Source of the DNA: Narthecium ossifragum
Lineage: Eukaryota > Streptophyta > Magnoliopsida > Dioscoreales > Nartheciaceae
DNA length: 64,000 bases
Assembly (NCBI GenBank): GCA_963920575.1
Contig: OY986969.1
Coordinates: 18,771,288 to 18,835,287, forward strand
Direction: 5' to 3'
Shown here: positions 46,941 to 56,918 of the stretch, one piece after another
How the letters are laid out: the number at the start of each line of letters is the position of its first letter
Numbering within the stretch: position 1 is the first letter of the stretch
Translations under genes and position numbers: made by a program
The notes under the pieces: generated by a model
Told to the model about the DNA's origin: nothing
Database searches by the model: none
Seen by the model: only the letters and a program-made list of their open reading frames with translations

Positions 46941-48382
46941 CCAGGGCCACGTACAAAGCACATGCCCTGATCTTAGTCCAAAGTGCCATAATAGACCCGA
47001 ACATCATCCCTTACATGCTCGCGGTCGACCTTCGCTTCAACCGCTGCATCATCCATACGCCTCGGACTCCAAAAAAAGCTTCCTAGGATCGATGCATGGA
47101 TCAACTGCCAAAGAAAAGTTAATTTTGCCCAAGTGAGGTGCGACATCCATGCCACCTCACGGTCGACCTTCAGATCGGCCATCAATAAATAAACTTCTAA
47201 AAATAGAATTTAAACACTTCTAAATTAAGAGGAATAAATATAAAACCAATATTGTATCATTCTCTATATATTGGCATCATCAAAACAAGGTTATGATCAA
47301 CACTGTATTCTCAACACAAACATGTAAATCTGAATTGGAGAACATGTATTCTCAATACAACCATGTACATACTTCTTTGACAATAGTGTGTAAATTCATT
47401 TGGTTTTAGTTTCACAAAAAAAGGTAAATACAGCAAGTACATAACAGCTGTGTCATTACAAACACAAACACATTACACCAAGCTGTTACAAAAAATCTAT
47501 GGTGCTATCCATTCTATACACCAACTACACAAACATGAGACCCTACCAACTACACAAACATGAGACATAACTACACAAAAAACTATGGTATTGGCATGTT
47601 TCAATTTCACAAAATACATCACTATACAAACATGAGACCCTACTTTCTGGCTTGTTGTTGCTCATATGAAGCAGAGGCTCTACCAGCTACTCTTGGAGAC
47701 TTGAAGGGAGCAGTAACCGGTCTGACTTCAGAATCATAAACCTTGCACCATTCACCTTGGGCTTGTGAAGGTGATTGTTGACTTGTTCCTTGTTGGGGCT
47801 GTGATCTTTGGTGCTGTGATGAAAATGGTTGACTTGATCCTGGCATGTAGAAGTCTGGCTGAATTGTTGCAAGCATCCAGCCATGTCCAGGTGTTGCACC
47901 TATGCACTTGGTGCTCTTACTCATGAAGTTGCTGCTCTGGCTCCCCTTCCCCTTTCTGCCTGATATCAAATGGGCTGCAAGGAGGCTCTGGTGTCTTGGC
48001 AGAGATATTGAGAAACATAAAAGAAATTGCAACATAGTATGTTACATACATACTTGGTACTATCATTTAACAAAACAGATAAACCAACCATCATATGAAG
48101 GGCATAACCAAGAAAAAACCATAAGTAGATACTTGATACTATTATCTAGGAAAGGATTTATACAAGAACCATGTTCTATGATAGCAGACAACCAAAGAAC
48201 CACATGTGGCGTATATAAAATTGATATCATGCAACAACAAAGAACCTAACTACTATGCACAAGCAACTAACTAATAAAAAACAGGTAATGTAGCAAAAAG
48301 AAGACATAGTAAGTGGTCATATCAAACATAACAGAAAAAGCCTGATCTTTAGCTGTGTTAAAATCATATCCTACCCCCTACC
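46941..48382. other. Unassigned sequence, possible transposase tail on the minus strand
   Basis: No confident gene. A 131-codon minus-strand frame (47640-48035) is rich in Ser and Gln (SQPQQGTSQQSPSQAQ) with GRKGKGSQSS before it. Such tails occur at the C-termini of plant Mutator-like proteins, but no catalytic or zinc motif supports this. GGTCGACCTTC occurs in both orientations near 47020 and 47160. Confidence 0.35.
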
Positions 48383-49750
48383 TGTCACGGGCTGGAGTCC
48401 ATGACATGACCATGGCATGAGGGATCTTGAAGATGGCGGGGTAAAAGTTGAAAATGGCACGACGGACCGAGCCAAAGCAGAACTTGACGAGTCATGAAGG
48501 GATCCTATCGAGCAAGACGCGTGTCAGCCGGAGTTGACACGGGCCATGGCGCGGTGCAGCACACCAAGCCATGGGCAGCATGAAAACACCATGATCACAC
48601 GAGAAAAAGTCCTTGAAGGAGGCTAGACGACATTTCCCCAAAGATGGCAAGATGGATTCCGAGCATGGCACGGTCAACCGGGCCAAGAAGGAAGACAGCG
48701 CGCCAGGACGCGGTACGACGCGAGCCCAGCAGAGCAAGACGCGCGCGGGAGCAAGTCAGGCGAGCGGGGTGCGCACCAAGGCAGCCAAGATGGGAGCGCG
48801 GGTCGAGCGCGCGTGCGCGACGCGCTCAGGATGCTCAGTCCTAGTCGGACTAGGACTTGGCTTGCCTAGACTGATGCGATAAGCGCTAGAGAGCAAGCCA
48901 CGCGGGCTAATAACCTAATTCCACTTGGGGTGGAAGCTCCAAGGCGGATAACGCGGTCAAAAACAGTTTTGGCACGAAAGAATTTGAAGATGATGCGCGA
49001 CTCCGAGTCAGACTAGGAGACGGCGTGCTAGGCGGAGCGGATAGGCCTTGGAGGACGATCCAGCCGAGCAAATTCAAATGTCTCGCGTGCATTCGACTTG
49101 TAATAGCTGATGACACGGGGAATACGAAGTTTGGCACGAGAAAACTTGCTGTTGGCGCGGACGAATAGGAAGGAGTCCTATTTTGAGTCAAGTGGTGGTC
49201 ATGGTGATCTTTAAGCAAGTCAAACTCAAGGTAGAGTCCAACTATGTTTGGAAACGTAGTGTTGTGCTTATCCTTAGCCTAGATAAAAATGTAAGTCAGG
49301 ACTTTGAGTAGGACTTCTTAGGGGTGGCTTGTTGGAGCAAGCCAAGGACTATTCCTCTATATAAGGAGTAGGTCGGCCAAGGTGTTGGGCATCTAGGCTT
49401 TGGCTAGGGTTTAGGAGGTTCCATATTGAGAGATCTTTGTACCTTGGAGGGAGAGAGAGTTGTGAGTGATTCTCTTGTAAAGATCGTTGGATCAATAAAG
49501 GAAGAGGGCCATCCCCTTGCCATAAACCATAGGTCCTTCATCCTTGGTGTGCTTTTGAGCAGGAAGGAGAAGAAGACGAGGAGAAGGCTGGTCAAGGACG
49601 GACTTTGCTGCACCAATCATCGTCAAGGCGTGGGTCGTGCCTTGGGCATAGAGCGCCCAAGGTGTGGAGTAAGGAGCGGAGGGTTCTTGGCGTCGGCATC
49701 GGGTAACTCTAAACTTGTGAAAAATTTATCCGCTGCGTAACCCGGTGACA
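48383..49750 (+). repeat. 5' LTR of gag-only element 2
   Basis: TG...CA ended, with a TATA box (TATATAAG, 49358-49365). The part at 49298-49616 is identical to the 3' LTR, while the rest differs at about 5%. Confidence 0.95.
49358..49365 (+). promoter_or_regulatory. TATA box of gag-only element 2
   Basis: TATATAAG within the fully conserved LTR block; the same sequence is at 52028-52035 in the 3' LTR. Confidence 0.6.
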
Positions 49751-49751
49751 A

Positions 49752-49766
49752 TTTGGTATCAGAGCT
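49752..49766 (+). other. Primer-binding site, initiator Met-tRNA type
   Basis: TTTGGTATCAGAGC follows the 5' LTR by one base. TGGTATCAGAGC is the common complement of the plant initiator Met-tRNA 3' end. Confidence 0.88.
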
Positions 49767-49827
49767 CGGTTAGAGCGAGGAGCTAGGTCGGAGCCTAGGA
49801 TTGGTGCGAGCTTTGGTGAGTGGTGCC

Positions 49828-50943
49828 ATGGCGAGCAGCGATGGATCGCAGAGCGACGGAGGGACTGATCGCTTGGCGCCGTTGATCGCGTTGGTGGGGC
49901 AGCCAGCGGATGGGGCATCGACTTCAGTCTTCGCTCGTTTGGAGGAGATGAAGGCAACCCTTGGAACTCGAGAGGAGGAGCTGCGAGAGTTGAAGGAGTT
50001 GATTGAGGCGCGCGACAGAGAGATCGACAGAAGGACCTGAGAAGTGGCGGAGGCTTCAAGGACTATGGGAGCTCTTGTCGAGCAAATCACGGATCAACTT
50101 GAGGACGAGCTGATGGTTCTCAAGCGATCGATGCGCAGCGGAGGGGCCGCTGATCCACCAAAGTGCAGGAAGGTTCATGATCCGAAGCCTTTTGATGGTG
50201 TTCGGAATGAGAAGGAGTTGGAGAACTTCTTATGGGATATGAACCAATACTTTGTAGCTGTGGCGGTGACTTCGGAGGAGAAGTTAACGGTGGCGACAAT
50301 GTATTTGGTTGGGGACGCCAAGTTATGGTGGCGGACCAAGCTGGAGGATGACAGAGTCGCGGGTCGGCCTGGCATCAAAACGTGGGAGGAGCTATGCAAG
50401 GAGCTGCGGGGCCAGTTCTTACCTTGCAACATGGCCTGGGTTGCAAGAGAAGCTCTCCGTTCCTTGAAGCAAACGGGAGCAGTGCGAGACTATGTGAAGG
50501 AGTTCAGTTCGTTGATGTTGAGTATCAAGAACATGTCGGAGGAAGACATGCTCTTTAATTTTCTTGCAGGGCTTCAAGGATGGGCGCAGTTGGAGCTGCG
50601 AAGACAAGGTGTGGCGGATCTTTCTGCGGCAATGGCGGCTGCAGAGGCCCTGATGGACTTCCGTGCAAAGGGGCCAACTGAAGGAGTCAGTCGGCAGCCC
50701 AAGGCGGTGGACAAGGGCAAGGCGAAGGTCCAGGAGCATGCAAGGGAGGAGGAAGCACGGGCTGCGATGAGACCTCAAGGTAAAGGTGTCAGGTTGTCAT
50801 CGGGCTGCTTCATATGCGACGGACCGCATCGGACAAGGGACTGCCCAAAGAGGGAGAAGCGGAATGTGATCGTGGCTGAGGAAAAGGAGGAAGACTCGGG
50901 TGAGGGTCAGGCCTACCTTGGCCCGATCCAACTTCTACGATAA
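49828..50943 (+). pseudogene. gag of element 2, one premature stop
   Basis: The ATG at 49828 (GCCATGGCG) opens a frame with a coiled coil (LGTREEELRELKELIEARDR, near residues 50-70). It is interrupted by TGA at 50038-50040, where CGA would fit, and then runs open to 50943. The gag core is at about 50190-50590 (KPFDGVRNEKELENFLWDMN, WWRTKLEDD, MLFNFLAGLQGWAQLELRRQ). A CCHC zinc knuckle follows (CFICDGPHRTRDCPK, about 50807-50851). Only one stop separates it from a full gag of about 370 residues, unusual integrity for this window. Confidence 0.9.
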
Positions 50944-51052
50944 CTCCGCCCGGGGCAGAGCCCCTTGCTGCAAGATGTGCGGCAAGGCGGGCGTGGGATC
51001 TGGAGGTCCTACACTCCGACGAGGACATCAGATTCTTTTGGTGGGGGAGGTT
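50944..51052 (+). other. 3' interior and polypurine tract of element 2
   Basis: Short non-coding spacer ending TTTTGGTGGGGGAGGTT directly before the 3' LTR. Confidence 0.8.
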
Positions 51053-52420
51053 TGTCACGGGCTGGAGTCCATGACATGACCATGGCACGAGGGATCTTGA
51101 AGATGGCACGGTAAAAGCTGAAAATGGCACGGCGGACCGAGCCAAAACAGAACTTGACGAGCCATGAATGGATCCTATCGAGCAAGACGTGTGTCAGCCG
51201 GAGTTGACACGGGCCATGGCGCGGTGCAGCACACCAAGCCATGGGCAGCATGGAAACACCATGATCACACGAGAAAAAGTCCTTGAAGGAGGCTAGACGA
51301 CATTTCCCCAAAGATGACACGATGGATTCCGAGCATGGCACGGTGGACCGGCCCAAGGAGTAAGACAGCGCGCCAGGACGCTATGCGACGCGAGCCCAGC
51401 AGAGCAACACGCGCGCGGGAGCAAGTCAGGTGAGCGGGGCGCGCACCAAGGCAGCCAAGATGGGAGCGCGGGTCGAGCGCATGTGCGCGACGCGCTCAGG
51501 ATGCCCAGCCCTAGTCGGACTAGGACTTGGCTTGTCTAGGCTGATGCGATAAGTGCTAGAGAGCAAGCCACACGGGCTAATAACCTAATTCCACTTGGGG
51601 TAGAAGCTCCAAGACGGATGACACGATCAAAAACGGTTTTGGCACGGAAGAATTTGAAGATGACGCGCGACTACGAGTCAGACTAGGAGACGACGCGCTA
51701 GGCGGAGCGGATAGGCCTTGGAGGACGATCCAGCCGAGCAAATTCAAATGTCTCGCGTGCATTCGACTTGTAATAGCTGATGACACGGGGAATACGAAGT
51801 TTGGCACGAGGAAACTTGCTGTTGGCGCGGACGAATAGGAAGGAGTCCTATTTTGAGTCAAGTGGTGATCATGGTGATCTTTAAGCAAGTCAAGCTCAAG
51901 GTAGAGTCCAGCTATGTTTGGAAACGTAGTGTTGTGCTTATCCTTAGCCTAGATAAGGATGTAAGTTAGGACTTTGAGTAGGACTTCTTAGGGGTGGCTT
52001 GTTGGAGCAAGCCAAGGACTATTCCTCTATATAAGGAGTAGGTCGGCCAAGGTGTTGGGCATCTAGGCTTTGGCTAGGGTTTAGGAGGTTCCATATTGAG
52101 AGATCTTTGTACCTTGGAGGGAGAGAGAGTTGTGAGTGATTCTCTTGTAAAGATCGTTGGATCAATAAAGGAAGAGGGCCATCCCCTTGCCATAAACCAT
52201 AGGTCCTTCATCCTTGGTGTGCTTTTGAGCAGGAAGGAGAAGAAGACGAGGAGAAGGCTGGTCAAGGACGGACTTTGCTGCACCAAACATCGTCAAGGCG
52301 CGGGTCGTGACGTGGGCAAGGAGCGCCCAAGGAGTGGAGCAAGGATCGGAGGGTTCTTGGCGCCGGCATCGGGTAACTCTAAACTTGTGAAAAATTTATC
52401 CGCTGCGTAACCCGGTGACA
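51053..52420 (+). repeat. 3' LTR of gag-only element 2
   Basis: 1368 bp, the same ends as the 5' LTR. It is followed by ATTTATCCCC, not by a copy of the left flank. Confidence 0.95.
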
Positions 52421-52426
52421 ATTTAT

Positions 52427-52465
52427 CCCCCCCCCCCACCCCCCCCTCCCCCCCCTCCCCACCCA
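52427..52465. repeat. Poly(C)/CCCA low-complexity tract
   Basis: About 39 bases almost only C with occasional A and T, directly after the gag-only element. This is also a likely assembly weak point. Confidence 0.95.
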
Positions 52466-52517
52466 CATCAGATGATGACTCATATGCCACGCCATAAACA
52501 TTATTTTATAAGGTAGA

Positions 52518-52540
52518 CTAGTGAGCCCCCTGTCACCTTG
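52518..52540 (-). mobile_element. Helitron-like 3' terminus, minus orientation (1)
   Basis: The reverse complement ends GGTGACAGGGGGCTCACTAG followed by T, the CTRR-type end in an A/T context. The hairpin is weak. It resembles the termini at 52701, 52852 and 61329. Confidence 0.45.
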
Positions 52541-52700
52541 CAGGGTAACCACCCATTACCCCTCCTCTCTCCCCCCTCTTACAGTAACTCCCCACTATCC
52601 CCCGTCTCTCCCACACTAACTCCCCTCCACCCCACTCTCCACGTAGGCTCTATATAGGACAAAATGATAGTTAACTTATAACTATCGTGCTATATATATA

Positions 52701-52734
52701 CTATGTGGGCCCCTGTGCCAACTGGCACTGGTAA
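52701..52734 (-). mobile_element. Helitron-like 3' terminus, minus orientation (2)
   Basis: In reverse complement a GTGCCA-GT-TGGCAC hairpin is followed by AGGGGCCCACATAG and T. The terminal CTAG is changed to ATAG. It is closely similar, in inverted orientation, to the terminus at 61329. Confidence 0.5.
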
Positions 52735-52879
52735 CCCCCACCTCCCACTATTCTCTCTCACTCACTCTTTATTCTATCACAACCCTATGCCATGCGTGCA
52801 TAAATTTATGACTCAAATGATGACTCACGAAACGTTTTCTTATATCTATTACTAGTGGATGCCCGTGCCCCTGGCACGG

Positions 52880-54088
52880 TTTTTACTTTCCATTTTTTTA
52901 TTTTTCCTTCTTGTTAAATGCTTACTGCTAGTGTAAAATTTTAACAATAAAAAAAATTACAACTAAAATTATTATTAATATTGAGACATCTAAAAACAGT
53001 GACAATAGAAATGTAGGCACCATTTTGGATTGATTTAGAACATATGAATTAGCTTTTATACAATCACATTTACAAATTCAGGATAAAAGACTCAATTTAT
53101 AAATTAAAAAAGAAAAACAAAAAGATGGCATCCATCAATGAAGCTCCTCATAAGAACATTTACCTGTCTAGATGAATTTCTCTACAAATCAGCAGAGAAA
53201 TCTACATGATAAGGGGTATATCTTCATCAGATAGAGAGAATGAAATAACAACGACAAACTCCTCTGAACCAATTGAAATAATGTTCAATACACACAAATG
53301 TCAAGCAGTTATGGAGTACATATGGCTTTTGTAGCATTTTACATAATCAACCAAAACAATCAAACATGACTACATGCAATGTTTTCTGCATAGGCAACGA
53401 TAATAATTGCTATAGACTTAATAAAAAAAGAGAAAGAACGGGCATTGAAAGCCTTGAAATAACATCAAATTAAAAAAGCCAATGAGTTCATCCCATTCAA
53501 TTTGTTGCGAAAGATATCCGCCCACCATGCCCTTGTTCTTTTCTGAACCTGATACAGCTTGTCTTGCACCACATTTGGATCCCATTGTCATTTAGAGAGA
53601 GAGAAAGAGAGATTTCCTATTGAAGAACACGGATGCAAGTTAAACACATAATCAATCAATTGAGAAAATCAAGTTGACAAATCTTCAATAGTTGTCAAGT
53701 CAATCAGCTAGCTATAGATGAGTTTGGCTAGGCATATCAACAACCCAACATAACAAACTTCTCTAGCTATCATACATAGAAAAATTGGAGGTTTAAAGCA
53801 GGCTAAGAAGGGCCTGTGCCCTTGTCATGGTTGATTCACCTCTATCTCTAGACTGATGGAAACATCATTCAATAACATGTTTCATTAATTGAAACATCAT
53901 CCTTATGTTTTTAGAAAACACCAATGGCCAAGAATAATTATAAAAGAGTAGTAGTATACCTCCTCTATGCTGTCATCCTATGAAAGAACGGGTAGTTTGG
54001 ATACAAAAAAATGCAAAAACCCCAAAGATGGCTAGCTGTTAGAAAAATAAGCAGCAGAATATGATATTGTTGAAACTTGTGATAGACA
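52880..54088. other. Helitron interior, mostly non-coding
   Basis: AT-rich with no firm gene. On the minus strand, about 53480-53590 holds an open stretch (VVQDKLYQVQKRTRAWWADI) with coding-like composition next to possible splice sites. It might be a further captured exon, family unknown. Confidence 0.35.
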
Positions 54089-54229
54089 ACAGTGATCAAA
54101 TTAAGGAATCCAAGAGGCAAGTTTTGAGAAAGACAGCAGTGATCAAATTAAGGAATCCAAGAGGCAAGTTTTGAGAAAGACAGCAGTGATCAAATTAAGG
54201 AATCCAAGAGGCAAGTTTTGAGAAAGTCT
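54089..54229. repeat. 47-bp tandem repeat, three copies
   Basis: Unit begins ACARCAGTGATCAAATTAAG and ends TTTTGAGAAAG; the copies are almost identical. Fragments of the unit (CCAAGAGGCAAGTTTT) recur near 54340. Confidence 0.92.
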
Positions 54230-54854
54230 ATTTAACAAAAGAAAACATATCTTAAGAAAAGAGTTGTTCTAATTCAAACTTGCTGAGCTTTAAATCAAAT
54301 GGGTGACCATCAAACTTGCTGAGCTTTAAAGAAAAGAGTTCCAAGAGGCAAGTTTTCAGAAAAGACTTGTTCTAATTCAAACCTTTTAGGGAAATAGTTG
54401 TTCTAATGCATGCTTTGGGTTAAAACAGATTTTAAGCACAACATATTAAAACAGATACTAGCTCCTCAAGTTCTATTTACGATAGCATCATGGCCAGTAG
54501 GTATACAGATGTCTACATTTGTACGATGAACAACAGATTGAAACATATTAAAACATTTGTAGGATGCACAAATTAGTCCAGTTACTGAACTCAGTAATTA
54601 GTGACCGCATCAATAGGCACAGAGATGTCTACATTGTTGGAGGGAGCTTGATATTTATTTAAATGAGTTCAAAATCTTCCAAATCTTCTCCAAATATATT
54701 CTTGTCCAGGATTCGAATTATAAGCCAAGAGATTAGGCAAAGTCCATGGCATGCTTACCAAACTTGATGCCAGCTATTCCTTCAGCAAGACCAATAAATA
54801 AGCTAAGAAACAATATCAATGACCATCACATTTAGCTTGCATCAGGTGATTTGC

Positions 54855-55218
54855 AACATGTTTTGCAACTTGCATTAGTACGTATAATATAAGTCAAGCA
54901 AAAGAAAAATGGGGTAGATTGTTAAAGAAAAAGTACACATGAACCATTTGGGTCAAGACGCCTAAGAAAGAAGATTGGAAGAAAAATGAAAACAAAGGAT
55001 TACATAGGTTATGCGGCTGTAACTGATCAAGTTATGAACATGTTTTGCAACTTGCATTAGTACGTATAATATAAGTCAAGCAAAAGAAAAATGGGGTAGA
55101 TTGTTAAAGAAAAAGTACACATGAACCATTTGGGTCAAGACGCCTAAGAAAGAAGAGCGAAAGAAAAATGAAAACAAAGGATTACATAGGTTATGCAGCT
55201 GTAACTAACCAAGTTATG
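54855..55218. repeat. 182-bp tandem duplication
   Basis: Copies start with AACATGTTTTGCAACTTGCA at 54855 and 55037 and differ at only a few sites, so the duplication is recent. Confidence 0.92.
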
Positions 55219-55417
55219 AACTTAATTGCGGATGAGATCTTTCTTAGAAGGGAAACTATCTCAGATCAATGGACAATTTAAAACTCTCAGAATTCTTCTA
55301 AAATTCATTGAAATTAGACTGATTCAAGAGAATATTAGTTAGATAACTTGAACTTGATCGTAGAGTCATTAAATCAAACAGCTGGTAAGCAGGGATTTGG
55401 ATCATAAATTACAAGTA

Positions 55418-55563
55418 CAGTGTCTGCGGGTGAACTTGTTGGCGGTGTTCTTGCCGCTGATGAGCTACTCGAGGTGAAAGAGCTGGCAGGTGCTCACCTC
55501 ATCCATGATGATGGGCTCGAGGTCTATAAACATAGCACGCGGTACATGCTTTCCGGCACAGGT
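55418..55563 (-). pseudogene. Captured alpha-tubulin fragment
   Basis: Minus-strand translation reads [20 protein letters not shown], then QLFHLE, stop, LISGKNTANKFTR. This is the alpha-tubulin N-terminal region around residues 60-105 ([16 protein letters not shown] ... [22 protein letters not shown]). Three residues are lost between DEV and QLFH, and TAG replaces the Gln codon. Only this short exon piece is present. It has no promoter or start and lies beside another foreign gene fragment, so it is a transduplicated pseudogene rather than a resident gene. Confidence 0.85.
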
Positions 55564-55639
55564 CCATGAGCCTCGCCCCTCTCATCGCCAGCACCCGACA
55601 CCCAGCATCAGACGCAGCCGCCTCTGACCATCTACAACG

Positions 55640-55898
55640 AACGCGTATCCCCTGCCCCCGTAGCCACGGTCATGGCCACCGCCGTAAGCACCCCCGCAAC
55701 CGACCTCCTGGCGCTGACCGCCGTTATAGCAACCACCAGTGCCACCTTAGCCGCTGCAGCTACGGTACCCTCCACCGCTACTGCGGGACTGGACGGTGAT
55801 GAAGAGAGTGAACGCCGCAGGCACCGAAGGCACTGAAGGCCCTCTCAAGAGAGGGATCGTCGGTGGCCCAGACAAGTCCGCCAATGAACATCGGAAAC
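55640..55898 (-). pseudogene. Captured glycine-rich RNA-binding protein (GR-RBP) fragment
   Basis: Minus-strand frames read FIGGLVWATDDPSLERAFSA (RRM start with RNP2-like FIGGL), preceded by a TTCCGATG that fits the family EFRC with one base lost. After a jump that removes most of the RRM comes ITVQSRSSGGGYRS and a Gly/Tyr-rich tail (AYGGGHDRGYGGRGY). This matches the GRP7/8 type of plant GR-RBP with an internal deletion, a frame shift and a stop. It has the same orientation as the tubulin fragment 77 bp away. Confidence 0.82.
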
Positions 55899-56016
55899 GG
55901 AGAGGGGAGGAGATCCAACCCACCAAAGCACTGCTCTCTCTTTCTCTCTCATTATCTCTCTTCCGTAACCACCACCATGACACCCAGTTCTCTCCTAATT
56001 TCTCTCCCATTGGAAA

Positions 56017-56330
56017 GGAAAATTTTTTTAAATAATATTATTTTAAAAAAATATTATTAAAATATGCCTCTGAAGAAAATATTGATGGATGTATGCCTTG
56101 TTTGGCCACGTCAGCGCCACGCTGGCGTGGCCTTTCATTTTTTTAATCCTGCCATAAAGACGTAACTTCAAGTTACGTCTTTATTAATTAGACGTAATTT
56201 GAAGTTACGTCTTTGACCGTTCCCTCCCCACTCGAAGCCAAGGGCGGGCGGATAAGAGTGGTCACTATTAAGACGTAACTTGGAGTTACGTCTATATTAA
56301 TAAAGACGTAACTCAAAGTTACGTCTTCCA
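56017..56330 (+). repeat. Left TIR of the MULE with four 21-bp palindromes
   Basis: Pairs with about 60637-60952. It contains GACGTAACTTCAAGTTACGT-type 21-mers at 56159-56179, 56191-56211, 56272-56292 and 56305-56325. The first is a perfect palindrome with 10-bp arms around one base. ACGT cores make these candidate protein-binding sites. Confidence 0.92.
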
Positions 56331-56918
56331 TCGTCATCAACCCCGTGGCCGCAGGCCCTTCTCCTTTCCCCCAGCCGGTCTCTCCTCCTTCCCCACCCGG
56401 GCTCTCCTCCTTCTCCTCTTTCCGGCGCTCTCCGCCAGTCTCCGGCGCATCTGCTCGGCGCTCCGCGCACGGCCCCGCGGCCCCGCGGCCCGCGGCTCCC
56501 CTCCCCCCACATTTCCGTCCATCCACTCCTTCAAGAGGAGTTAAATCTTGAAATTTGCCGGCGATTTTTCGGCGATCTTCCGGCCAAATCCTTCAAGATC
56601 CTTTGGTCATTCTCCATCTTACTTTCCAGTAAGTTTTTATCTTGAAATTTTAGTTCTTGTTGTTGTGTGAGATTTAGGATTTATATAGTCAAATTAGGGT
56701 TTTTTTTATAGTATGCCTATTTTTTATTCGAAAATTCATTTTTTAATCATGCTGATATGATGATTTGGATAGTGGCATTGTTGATAAATTTCATAAATTT
56801 TTAGTATTAATTCAATTAGATTAGATGAAACATGTTTTCCATAGAAATTTTTATTATTAACATGTAATTTCTTTCTAATCGACTCATAATTGTCATCATA
56901 TTTGTGTTATTTATAGTG

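Larger units (their letters stand above)
48383..52420 (+). mobile_element. Gag-only (TR-GAG-like) LTR retrotransposon 2, 4038 bp
   Basis: Two LTRs of identical length (1368 bp; 48383-49750 and 51053-52420) start TGTCACGGGCTGGAG and end CCCGGTGACA. The PBS TTTGGTATCAGAGC matches the initiator-Met tRNA type, and a GGTGGGGGAGG polypurine tract precedes the 3' LTR. The 1.3-kb interior encodes only gag. A hand comparison finds about 59 mismatches in 1368 positions (about 4.3%), roughly 1.5-2 million years at 1.3e-8 (inference). The flanks CTACC and ATTTA do not match, so no TSD is seen. Confidence 0.93.
52852..55998 (-). mobile_element. Helitron-like element with captured gene fragments (3' end at 52852)
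   Basis: The reverse complement of 52852-52879 shows a 7-bp hairpin CCGTGCC-AGG-GGCACGG, 6 bases, then CTAG and host T: the standard Helitron 3' end. To its right on the same strand lie a decayed alpha-tubulin fragment and a decayed glycine-rich RNA-binding protein fragment, head to tail, as expected of Helitron capture. No Rep/helicase is seen, so it is non-autonomous. The 5' TC end was not located and may lie beyond the Mutator-like insertion at 56017. The right limit given is only the end of the captured region. Confidence 0.6.

Noticed and set aside
47640..48035. Minus-strand 131-codon frame as a confident Mutator-like protein tail
   Set aside because: Only compositional resemblance (Ser/Gln-rich, basic run); no zinc knuckle or catalytic motif visible.
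48378..52425. TSD of gag-only element 2
   Set aside because: The flanks are CTACC and ATTTA and do not match; the poly(C) tract after the 3' LTR may reflect rearrangement or assembly error.
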